A DNA stretch of 64,000 nucleotides, from NCBI GenBank assembly GCA_963759545.1, contig CAVXAB010000003.1:124001-188000 (forward strand). The letters are read 5' to 3'. This document shows positions 18,018 through 26,172 of the stretch, piece after piece. Both the position numbers and the translations under genes were made by a program. The notes below the pieces were generated by a model. The model did no database searches. It was not told where the DNA came from and was given only the letters and a program-made list of their open reading frames with translations. The DNA comes from Trebonia sp963759545 (GTDB lineage Bacteria > Actinomycetota > Actinomycetes > Streptosporangiales > Streptosporangiaceae). Within the stretch, counting starts at the first letter, position 1. Each line of letters begins with the position of its first letter.

Positions 18018-19493
18018 TCAGACCTTACTGCACGGGATCTGGACGCGCCACCACAGGTGGATGTATTGGTAGTCGGCCGTGCCAGGTTTCGTGCACGTGT
18101 GCCTGGCGGCTGCGACGACGGCGGTCCATGGCGGGCTCTCCGAACGGGTATTGACGACGCGGAAATTGAATCCCACGACGATGGCCAAAAGCAGGGCGAA
18201 CACGGTGACCGGAGTCCACGCCGCGACGAGCCGGGGCGAAGCGCCCGTCGGTGCGGGGGTGGCAGGCGTGTCACCACTTGGCGAACCGCCGGCCTCGCCG
18301 GCCGAGGACACGGCGGCTGTCAGGCCGCGCGGCCGCAGCATGGCAACGATCGCCGTGTACAGGAGCAGCGCGGGCGCGATGACGTACCTGGGCTGCACGA
18401 TGGCGTAGTTGTCGACGATCTCGCCGACGAACAGCACGACGCTGAACACAAGCGCAATAACCGCGAGCGGCCAGTGCGGCGCGGTCAGCCTCGCGAGCGC
18501 GATGACAACAACCGCCACAACGATAGCGCACGCTCCCCAGATCAGGGCGGCGTGCACGCCCGCATCGGGGATAATCAGCGGGACCGGGGACCCCCGGTAG
18601 TTGGTGCCGGGGCCGCCGAGGGCCAGCTCGCCGAAGATCGCTCGCGGCACGGCCCTGGTCACGTAGTTACCGAGGATCCACAGCGGGCTGGTGAACAAGC
18701 CGCTCGTCCGGTTGCTCATCCCGCGCAACTGGACACTCCACTGCGTAAGCAGGCCCGCCGCCCAGCACACGGCGACGGCGATCGCGGTCTTGGAACGGTC
18801 GGCTATCAGCCGCGCCGCCAGCAAGGGCGCGAAGAAGACAGGCAGGATGCTGGTCAGCGTGGCGCCGAGCATGATGAGTGGGGCGCATACCTGACCCGCC
18901 CGTGTCACCGGCCGCCAGAGCAGCAGCCAGAAGAGCCCGTAGAGCGCGATGAACTGGACGGTGGCGAGGTCGTTGTTCACCTGCGTGTAGCCGACGGGCA
19001 CGACGAACGCCGGGACCGCGACGAGCAGGCGGAGCCACCGGTTGCGCAGGAACGGGCCGCTGGCGATATAGGCGATCAGCCCGAACAGCGCGTACTCCGA
19101 CGCGGCGGCGGCGGACATAATCCCCGGCGCCCAGGCGACAGGGAACGACACCGCGACGGCGGTGATCGCGCGCGGCACCACGTCGTAGTAGCCGTTCATC
19201 TGCGTGCTGAGCGTCGTCGCCACCGAGTGGTTGAGCCCGTCCTGCAGGAAGTTGCCCGCGTCCTCGATCCAAGTCGAGTTCAGTGCGCCGGGTCCCGAGG
19301 TACGCGTCAGGCTCACGGCCGCGCCCGCGGCGACGAACAGGACGCCTGCCAGGATGTGCCGCCAGGTCAGGCGCCCGCGGTCCGCCTGCAGAAACAAGTT
19401 CGAGCGGAGCCATTCAGGCAGGCCGGAGAGCCGTGACAGGCTGACGCCGCCCGCGTGCGGCGCCAGCGCATCCGTCTTGGTCTGCCATGTCAT
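18018..19493 (-). CDS. Multi-pass membrane protein, function unknown
   Basis: The ATG at 19493 (GAAGGACGG about 9 bases upstream) opens a 491-residue protein with a 40-residue cytoplasmic start and about eleven hydrophobic segments. The first loop contains TWIEDAGNFLQDGLNHS, followed by STQMNGYYDVVPR. It resembles large actinobacterial GT-C-like proteins of polysaccharide loci, but I recognise no assignable family. The next gene (GT39-like) begins 5 bases after its stop, so the two form an operon. Confidence 0.8.
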   Translation of the reverse strand: MTWQTKTDALAPHAGGVSLSRLSGLPEWLRSNLFLQADRGRLTWRHILAGVLFVAAGAAVSLTRTSGPGALNSTWIEDAGNFLQDGLNHSVATTLSTQMNGYYDVVPRAITAVAVSFPVAWAPGIMSAAAASEYALFGLIAYIASGPFLRNRWLRLLVAVPAFVVPVGYTQVNNDLATVQFIALYGLFWLLLWRPVTRAGQVCAPLIMLGATLTSILPVFFAPLLAARLIADRSKTAIAVAVCWAAGLLTQWSVQLRGMSNRTSGLFTSPLWILGNYVTRAVPRAIFGELALGGPGTNYRGSPVPLIIPDAGVHAALIWGACAIVVAVVVIALARLTAPHWPLAVIALVFSVVLFVGEIVDNYAIVQPRYVIAPALLLYTAIVAMLRPRGLTAAVSSAGEAGGSPSGDTPATPAPTGASPRLVAAWTPVTVFALLLAIVVGFNFRVVNTRSESPPWTAVVAAARHTCTKPGTADYQYIHLWWRVQIPCSKV

Positions 19494-19966
19494 CGCAACA
19501 GTCCGTCCTTCGTGCACTATCCGCGCGCGCGGGCCTCGGGACGCGCGTGGGCCTCGGGAAACGTGGCTATCCACAATAGCCAGTTAATCCTTAAGGACCG
19601 GCCTGGACTCCGACCGGTCACGTTTCGAGACAGTACGCTGGGCGAAACGTGACCAGACCAGCACGTCACGGCGCCGCGACGCCGCTGCGCGGCACCAACG
19701 GGGCCGCGCACGATGCCCTGGTCGTCAGAGCGTGCGGTGGTCCGCGCCACGTCGCACGTTATGGGCATATACGTTTGTGCACGAGTGGTGGTTTGCGACA
19801 ATCCCGTGCAGCAAGGTCAGGTAGGGTATCCCGCGCGGACAGGCTACGCAATGAATGTCACGTCGTCATTCACAGTAGCCCCCAGGCCTGCCTGAGCTAG
19901 TTGCCTTAAACTCGGTGATCCCCACAAAGGGCTGTAGTCACCACAAGTAGAAGCTGAGGACTCACA
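19494..19966. other. Divergent intergenic region upstream of ugd
   Basis: No convincing gene is present in these 470 bases between two divergent genes. They must hold both promoters. The only clear structure is the inverted repeat at 19616-19654. Confidence 0.5.
19616..19654. repeat. 12-bp perfect inverted repeat
   Basis: GGTCACGTTTCG (19616-19627) and CGAAACGTGACC (19643-19654) are exact reverse complements with a 15-base spacer. The arms are regulator-like (ACGTTTCG/CGAAACGT) and lie between divergent genes, so an operator is more likely than a terminator. Confidence 0.7.
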
Positions 19967-21304
19967 ATGGGTCGCAACGGACAGATCCTGCGCATCAGCG
20001 TCATCGGCACCGGTTACCTGGGCCTTACCCACGCCGTCTGCATGGCGGATCTAGGCCATGAGGTACTTGCCATCGACGTGGACGCTGACAAGATCGCCAT
20101 GGCGGCGCGCGGCGAGACACCGTTCTTCGAGCCAGGGCTTGAGCCGCTGCTGCGGAAGAACCTCGACGCGGGCAGGCTCCGGTTCACCGACTCCTTCGCC
20201 GAGGTCGGCGAGTTCGCCGACGTGCACTTCATCTGCGTTGGCACGCCCCAGGCGAAGGGCGGCGGCGGAAACGCCGACCTGAGCTATGTCTTCAGCGCCT
20301 CGGACGCGCTGGCGCCGCACCTGACCCGCGCCACCCTGATCGTGGGCAAGTCCACCGTGCCCGTCGGGACGTCGCGGGAAATCATCGCGCGCGTCCACGC
20401 GGCGGCCCCGGCAGGCGACCTGGTCGACTACGCGTTCAACCCGGAGTTCCTCCGTGAGGGCTACGCGGTGCAGGACAGCCTGACCCCGGACCGCATTGTG
20501 TTCGGCGTCACGTCCGATACCGCGGACGAGCTGATGCGCGCGGTCTACGCGACCCCGCTCGCATCGGGCATTCCGGGGCTGACCATGGACCTGGAAACCG
20601 CGGAGTTGGTGAAGGTCGCGGCCAATTCGTTCCTCGCGACCAAGATCTCCTTTATCAACGTAATGGCGGAGATGTGCGAGGCCTCCGGCGCGGATGTGAT
20701 CAAGCTCGCAGACGCGATCGGCATCGACGAGCGGATTGGCCGCAAGTTCCTCTCCCCCGGTCTCGGCTTCGGCGGCGGCTGCCTGCCGAAGGACATCCGC
20801 GCCTTCCGCGCCACCGCGCAGGACAAGGGCGTTGACTCGCTCGTGAACCTGCTGACCACCGTGGACACCATCAACCTCGGCCGCCGCGACCGGGTCATCA
20901 CGCTGGCGCGCGATGTCCTCGGCGGCGACCTGGCAGGCAAGCGGGTCGCCGTGCTCGGCGCCGCCTTCAAGCCCAACAGCGATGACATCCGCGACTCGCC
21001 AAGCCTTGCCATCTCCGGCCGCCTCGCCGACGAGGGCGCGATCGTCGCCGTCCACGACCCGGTCGCCATGCCCAACGCGGCCCGGGTTCGCCCGGATCTC
21101 CGGTACGCGGACTCGGTCCACGAGGCGGCCGAGGGCGCCGACATCGTTCTTCACCTCACCGAATGGACCGACTACCGCGCCATTGACCCGGACGGGCTCC
21201 GCTCGGTCGTCGCGAACCCGGTCCTCATCGACGCCCGCTGCACGCTCGACGCCGCCGCCTGGCGCGCGGCCGGCTGGACCGTCCTGATCCCCGGCCGCCC
21301 GTAA
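19967..21304 (+). CDS. ugd: UDP-glucose 6-dehydrogenase
   Basis: The 445-residue enzyme oxidises UDP-glucose to UDP-glucuronate with two NAD. The N-terminal NAD fold begins ISVIGTGYLGLTHAVCMADL, the middle has KSTVPVGTSREI and NPEFLREGYAVQD, the catalytic cysteine lies in GFGGGCLPKDIRAF, and the C-terminal part has GAAFKPNSDDIRDSP. The ATG is preceded by GCTGAGGA. It probably supplies UDP-glucuronate for the surface polysaccharides built by the neighbouring glycosyltransferases. A repeat element follows the stop. Confidence 0.97.
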   Translation: MGRNGQILRISVIGTGYLGLTHAVCMADLGHEVLAIDVDADKIAMAARGETPFFEPGLEPLLRKNLDAGRLRFTDSFAEVGEFADVHFICVGTPQAKGGGGNADLSYVFSASDALAPHLTRATLIVGKSTVPVGTSREIIARVHAAAPAGDLVDYAFNPEFLREGYAVQDSLTPDRIVFGVTSDTADELMRAVYATPLASGIPGLTMDLETAELVKVAANSFLATKISFINVMAEMCEASGADVIKLADAIGIDERIGRKFLSPGLGFGGGCLPKDIRAFRATAQDKGVDSLVNLLTTVDTINLGRRDRVITLARDVLGGDLAGKRVAVLGAAFKPNSDDIRDSPSLAISGRLADEGAIVAVHDPVAMPNAARVRPDLRYADSVHEAAEGADIVLHLTEWTDYRAIDPDGLRSVVANPVLIDARCTLDAAAWRAAGWTVLIPGRP

Positions 21305-21308
21305 GTAC

Positions 21309-21564
21309 AACCACAAGGCGCTAACCCCAGCCACAGCGCGAGGCGTTGCGGGTTATGCAACGCCTGCCTACGGCAACCACAAGGCCTTAACCCAGCCACA
21401 GCGCGGGGGCGAACGGTTTGTGCGAGTCCCCCCGTGGGGGGATATGGGGGGCGAAGCCCTCCCATGCCGGGGGGTGCAGGGGGGTCGTCCCCCCGCGGGA
21501 AGTACTGCAGAGCGAAGCCCTTCCATGATTGGAGGGGTCCCCGGGGGGTCATCCCCCCGGGAGG
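21309..21564. repeat. Composite extragenic repeat, copy B
   Basis: This copy matches copy A at 14911: AACCACAAGGC units, a 9-bp hairpin AGGCGTTGC/GCAACGCCT (21341-21365), then GGTTTGTGCGAGTCC, GGATATGGGGGGCGAAGCCC and GGGGGGTCGTCCCCCC. It continues with a second CGAAGCCC...ATG block and a final GGGGGGTCATCCCCCC hairpin. The last part overlaps the 3' end of otsB, so the otsB stop codon lies inside the repeat. Confidence 0.85.
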
Positions 21565-22370
21565 TAATCCGCGAGCTCTGCGAGCAACCGCACGATGCCA
21601 GGGGGGCCGTCGACGACGATGTCGGCAGCCTCGGCCACCTGCGGCGTCTCCTGGCTTTCGCTGGCGACGGCACAGCCGGGGATGCCGTCGGCGCGCAGGC
21701 GACGGATCGCGGCGAAGGCGGTGAGGTCTCCGAGGTCATCACCGCAGAACACCGCGGAACGTGCGGCACGTTCCGCGACAAGCTCCCGCAGGGCGGTTCC
21801 CTTGTCCGTGCCTGGTGGCCGGAGCTCGAGTACCAGCCTGCCGGGTTCAAGCGTGAGCCCGGCACTCATCGCGAGCCGGCCGAGGGGTTCGCGCAGCAGC
21901 GCGAGCGCCGCGGCCGGGTCCGCCGTCCTCCTCGTGTGAACGGCGAGCGCCGTGCCCTTGTCTTCCACGGTCGTTCCCTCGGGCGCGGCCAACTCGGCGA
22001 GCAACCCGGGCAGCGCCTCGCGCACGGCCTGGACCCCTGCGGGCACGGAGGCTTCGCTGAGCACGCCCGCCTGCCAGCGCTGCGCGCCGTAGTGCCCGAG
22101 AACGATGAGGCCAGGCACGTCGGCTAGGCCGCCAAGCGAGACCGCTTCCACGGCGGGCCTGCCCGTGATGACCGCCACCGTGCCGACTAGGCCTGCCAGC
22201 CTGGACAGCGCCGCCGCGGCACCGGGTGCGGCCACCGCTGCAGCCGGGTCGGCGACGATCGGGGCGAGGGTTCCGTCGTAGTCGGTGGCGAGCAGCGCGT
22301 GCGCCGGGTCTGCCGCCATCGCGGCCAAGCCGGCCTGGCCTTCTGTGGTTCTCGCGCGGGGCAGCGGCAC
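21549..22370 (-). CDS. otsB: Trehalose-6-phosphate phosphatase
   Basis: This 273-residue HAD-superfamily phosphatase makes trehalose from trehalose-6-phosphate. It has the catalytic DYDGTLAPIVADP (motif I, near residue 34), ITGRPAVEA (motif II), EDKGTALAVHTRR in the cap, and CGDDLGDLTAF (motif IV). The GTG start lies 2 bases after the stop of the DUF3263 gene, indicating coupling. The last residues (YLPGG) and the stop are encoded by a repeat element, which may have replaced the original 3' end. Confidence 0.95.
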   Translation of the reverse strand: MPLPRARTTEGQAGLAAMAADPAHALLATDYDGTLAPIVADPAAAVAAPGAAAALSRLAGLVGTVAVITGRPAVEAVSLGGLADVPGLIVLGHYGAQRWQAGVLSEASVPAGVQAVREALPGLLAELAAPEGTTVEDKGTALAVHTRRTADPAAALALLREPLGRLAMSAGLTLEPGRLVLELRPPGTDKGTALRELVAERAARSAVFCGDDLGDLTAFAAIRRLRADGIPGCAVASESQETPQVAEAADIVVDGPPGIVRLLAELADYLPGG

Positions 22371-22372
22371 CG

Positions 22373-22624
22373 CTACTTGGTACCCGGGTGCGGCGAACGT
22401 ATGCGCTGGCGGCGGGCTCGCTGTGCCCGTAGCCGCTTTACGAGCACCGGATCGTACTTCAGCGCCTCCGGGCTGTCGATCAGCTCGTTGAGCAGCTGGT
22501 AGTACCTCGTGGCGGTGACGCCGAGCACCTCGGCGATGGCCTGCTCCTTGGCACCAGGGGTACGCCAGGTGCCGCGCTCGAAGGCGAGGACGCGCATGTC
22601 ACGCTCGGACAACGCAGGCATCAA
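22373..22624 (-). CDS. DUF3263 HTH-like protein
   Basis: The 83-residue protein has a helix-turn-helix-like core (SERDMRVLAFERG, then KEQAIAEVLGVTATRYYQLL) and a basic tail. DUF3263 is an actinobacterial family often found next to otsB; that proximity is seen here too. A DNA-binding role is inferred from the fold only. Confidence 0.88.
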   Translation of the reverse strand: MMPALSERDMRVLAFERGTWRTPGAKEQAIAEVLGVTATRYYQLLNELIDSPEALKYDPVLVKRLRAQRARRQRIRSPHPGTK

Positions 22625-22655
22625 CTCCCCCTTCTCACGCCAGTAGGCTCCATTC

Positions 22656-23465
22656 GTGGCCCAGTTTAATTGTCTGACGTTCCTTACCGACTACGGGCTT
22701 GAAGACGCATTCGTGGCGGTTTGCCACGCGGTGGCCTCCCAGGTCGCTCCAGATCTACGCATTACTGACATAACACATCTGATCCCGCTTGGCGACATCC
22801 GGCGCGGCGCCGCTGTCCTCGCCCAGGCCGTCCCGTACTTTCCGCCTGCCGTACATGTCGCGGTCGTGGACCCGGGAGTGGGAACGGCGCGGCGCGGCGT
22901 CGCGGTGGAGGCCGGCGGCTCGCTCTTCGTCGGCCCGGACAACGGCCTGCTGTCCGTGGCCATCGCGGTGGCCGGCGGCGCGGTTCGCGCCGTCTCGCTC
23001 ACCAACAGGGCGCTGTGGCGGGAGACCACGGCGGCCACGTTCCACGGCCGGGACATCTTCATGCCGGTCGCGGCGCGCCTGGCAGCGGGACTGCCACTCG
23101 ATGAGGCGGGTGATCGGGTCGAGGTGACCAGCCTCGTCACGCTGCCGCCGCCGGAGTGCCGGATAACGGGGGACGGAGCGCAGGTGGAGGTGGTCACCGT
23201 GGACGGGTTCGGCAACGTTCAGCTCTCCCTGCCCGGCGCCGACGCACCACGAGCCGGGCTGACCCCGGGCAGGACCGTCACGCTGGCATGGGACGGCGGC
23301 GAGCTTGCCGTGCCGTTCGTCACGACCTTCGGCGAGGTCGCGCCAGGCGAGCCGCTCTGCTACCGGGACGGCGGTGACTGGGTCGCCATCGCGGTGGCCG
23401 GCGGTGACGCGGCGCGGCGCTTCGGCCTCCGGGCGGGAACGAGAATGACGCTCATCGTCACCTAA
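22656..23465 (+). CDS. SAM hydroxide adenosyltransferase (DUF62 family)
   Basis: The 269-residue product starts FNCLTFLTDYGLEDAFVAVC and contains VHVAVVDPGVGTARRGVAV, GPDNGLLS and FHGRDIFMPVAARLA, all hallmarks of the family that uses water/hydroxide to split S-adenosylmethionine into adenosine and methionine. It is related to fluorinase and chlorinase. The halogenase loop inserts are not evident, so the hydroxide-type reaction is preferred. The GTG start is 31 bp from the divergent DUF3263 gene. Confidence 0.92.
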   Translation: MAQFNCLTFLTDYGLEDAFVAVCHAVASQVAPDLRITDITHLIPLGDIRRGAAVLAQAVPYFPPAVHVAVVDPGVGTARRGVAVEAGGSLFVGPDNGLLSVAIAVAGGAVRAVSLTNRALWRETTAATFHGRDIFMPVAARLAAGLPLDEAGDRVEVTSLVTLPPPECRITGDGAQVEVVTVDGFGNVQLSLPGADAPRAGLTPGRTVTLAWDGGELAVPFVTTFGEVAPGEPLCYRDGGDWVAIAVAGGDAARRFGLRAGTRMTLIVT

Positions 23466-23620
23466 GAGCCACAATGCGCCTCCAGCGGCGCCAACGTCAT
23501 GAAATAGTTAGCGGACGGCACGTTCCACTGTCGCATGACTGCATGGCAACATTAGGGACGATTTTTCAGCATGTGACCCACATGCGGAAATTTTCCCTTT
23601 TGGTCCGATCTGGAGTACGC

Positions 23621-25427
23621 GTGACCAACGTGGCTCGTCTGCTGCGGGGCCTGCTGCCAGTCCTGGCCGCGTCTGCCGCCGCGACGGCTGTCGCGCTGCC
23701 CGCGGCCGCCGCCGCGCCCCAGGCCGTCACGCGTTCTAACCAGTGGTGGCTCTCCTCGCTGCAGGTCCCCGCCGCGTCGCGTGCGGCGCCCGGGGCAGGC
23801 AAGGGCGTGACGGTCGCGGTGCTCTCCACCGGAGTCGACGCCAAGCACCCGGACCTGGCCGGCACCGTGATCGAGGGACCCGACTTCAGCAAGACCGGAC
23901 GCGCGCCTGGCGGCTCGTACTGGGGCGCGGAGGGCACGGCGGTAGCCAGCCTCATCGCCGGGCACGGGCACGGCTCAGGCGGCTCCGAGGGCATCACCGG
24001 GGTCGCGCCAGGCGCCAAGATCCTGTCGCTCCAGGTGACCCTGGAGTACAACGACCCGCTGAACTCAGCCGCGGCGATCACCAGGAACCTGCCCGCTGCC
24101 ATCGCGGCTGGCATCAGGTACGCGGTCGGCCACGGCGCTACCGTCATCGCGCTCCCGCTTGACCCTGGCACGCTCGGCGGGGCCCCCGCCGGAGACCCGG
24201 CGGCAGGTGGCAGCGCGGCCGAACGGGCGGCCGTCAGCTTCGCGCTCGCCCGTAACGTCATCCTCGTCGCGCCGGCCGGCGACAACGGGGCCGCCACCGA
24301 CTCGGTCAACTACCCGGCCGCCTACCCAGGGGTCATCGCCGTGGGCGCGACCTCGCGGACCGGCGAGCTCGCGCCGTTCACGAACACGGGCTCCTACGTC
24401 GCGCTGACCGCGCCCGGTTCCGGCACCACGCCAGGCCAGGCGCTCTCCGGCGGCATGACGGCCGATCCGGCGGCGGGCCTGCTGGTCGCCGCGCCTGACG
24501 GCGGGTACGAGCCGCTGGCTTCCTCCGACATGTCCGCCGCGCTGACCGCGGGCGTCGCGGCCCTCATCAGGTCCCGCTACCCGTGGCTGACCGTGGCGGA
24601 GGTCACGCAGGCAATCGAGCACGGCGCGACACCGCCGCCCGGTGCCGCTGGCAATCGCGTCGCGGCGGGCTGGGGGCACGGCGCACTCGACGCCGGGGCG
24701 GCGCTCACCTCTGCCGCCGCCATCGCGGCCGCTCACCCGGCACCCGCGCCGCCCACCACGCAGCCCACCGCGCCCGCCGTCGCGCCCGCTACGACGGGTA
24801 CCACTCACCGGGCGGCGGCTGGCCAGTCCGACCCCGGCGGCCTGCTCCGCTCGCTCGTCGTCGACCTCGCGGTCGCCGCGGGTGTGCTGATCGCGTGCCT
24901 GGTCGCCGCGATAACGCTGACCAGGCTCCGCCGCCGCGCGCGCGCCGCCAAGTCCGGTGTCAGCGAGGGCCGGCAGGCCGGCCCGTATCGTCGGCCGGGC
25001 CCGCCACGCCAGGGGACAGCAGGCCACGCGTACCGCGCCTGTCCCCGCGCGCGTCGTCATCTGGCCAAGCACGCCTGCCCTGCCCGCTTCCGGGGCGAGC
25101 GGCTCATCCCAGGTACCCGCGCCCCTCGGGAAGCACGGCGGCGCCTACCGGCGCCAGCGTCCAGCGGGCAATCCCCCCTGGCAGCCCGCCGCGCCGCCAA
25201 GGAGCCCGGGGTCACCACCGATGATGCTTCCCGCGCAGCCCGCACTGGAGTCCGCCGAGCAGCCGCTCGCACCGTGGGAGCAGTCACCCGCGGAATTCGC
25301 CACCGCGCCCGCCATCGACGACGTCGCACCGTGGCCGCTTTCTAACACCGGACCGATGTATGTGTGGAACCCGTCCGCCACCGGCCCGATCGTCGCTATT
25401 GGCAACGAGGAAGGGGAAGGCGGCTAG
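23621..25427 (+). CDS. Mycosin-like subtilase homologue lacking catalytic residues; frameshift in C-terminal tail
   Basis: The GTG at 23621 has GGAG 6 bases upstream. A signal peptide (about residues 1-32), an S8 peptidase fold (about 62-365), a proline/threonine linker, one transmembrane helix and a cytoplasmic tail match the mycosin layout of type VII secretion proteases. Every catalytic position is altered. Asp is Ser69 (VAVLSTGVD), His is Glu104 (GAEGTAVAS), the oxyanion Asn is Asp221 (APAGDNG), and the nucleophile Ser is Asp303 (SSDMSAA). It should be a non-proteolytic fold. After the helix, the frame turns arginine-rich. A shift of one base between about 24960 and 25100 gives a more natural Pro/Ala-rich tail ending at 25427. 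No ESX genes are in the window. Confidence 0.85.
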
Positions 25428-26098
25428 CCGCCGAGGCGGGCCTTGACGTCGGACGCGTACTCGTGGACGTACTCCTGGCCGGAGAGGTCCGCGATCACGT
25501 GCATCACCTCGTCGGCGATCGTGCGGCGTGCCTTCGCGGGCGGGTCGCTCGCGAGGTGACCGAACTCAAGCGGCTTGCCGATCTTGATCTCGATCCTGGT
25601 CGGGCGGGGCAGCGGCGCACCAGGCGGCAGCATCTTCCTGGTGCCGAGCATGGCCACGGGAATGACTGGGGCGCCGGTGTTCAGCGCCAGCCAGCCGAGC
25701 CCGGCCCGGCCCCGGTAGAGCCGGCCATCGGGCGACCTCGTGCCCTCCGGGTAGAACCCGAACAGGTTGCCCGCCCGGAGGATCCCCGCGGCCGCCTCCA
25801 GGGTGGCTTGCGCGGACTTCGAATCGCTGCGGTCGATCTCAAGCTGGTTGGTGGAGCGCAGGTAGGCGGCCCAAAGCCGGCCGAGTGGCCCCTTCGCCGA
25901 GAAGTACTCCGCCTTGGCGGGGAACACCACCGGCCGTGGGATCACCAGCGGCAGGTACATCGAGTCGATGAACGACAGGTGGTTGGACGCGAGGATCGCC
26001 GGACCACTCGCGGGGACATACTCAAGCCCCGTCACCTTGGGTCGGCCGAGCACGTACAGAGCCGGACCCATGACGACACGCGAAAGCTGATATTGCAT
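25424..26098 (-). CDS. 1-acyl-sn-glycerol-3-phosphate acyltransferase (PlsC-like)
   Basis: The 224-residue protein has the acyltransferase motifs SNHLSFIDSMYLPL (HX4D), NLFGFYPEGTRSPDG, and VIPVAMLGTRK. It acylates lysophosphatidate or a related acceptor at the inner face of the membrane. The ATG at 26098 is chosen because GAGGA lies 6 bases upstream; the frame is open further upstream. It converges on the mycosin-like gene with a 4-base overlap. Confidence 0.93.
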   Translation of the reverse strand: MQYQLSRVVMGPALYVLGRPKVTGLEYVPASGPAILASNHLSFIDSMYLPLVIPRPVVFPAKAEYFSAKGPLGRLWAAYLRSTNQLEIDRSDSKSAQATLEAAAGILRAGNLFGFYPEGTRSPDGRLYRGRAGLGWLALNTGAPVIPVAMLGTRKMLPPGAPLPRPTRIEIKIGKPLEFGHLASDPPAKARRTIADEVMHVIADLSGQEYVHEYASDVKARLGG

Positions 26099-26172
26099 CC
26101 GGCGTCCTCTAACTCGGGGGTCTGCCTGCGACGGATGGCCCGGCGAAGGCTCTACCAAAATATCCTGCCCCA

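Noticed and set aside
18057..19436. 460-codon plus-strand frame opposite the 18-19.5 kb membrane gene
   Set aside because: Arg/Asp/Gly-rich composition and full overlap with a clear membrane protein show it is an antisense shadow typical of high-GC DNA.
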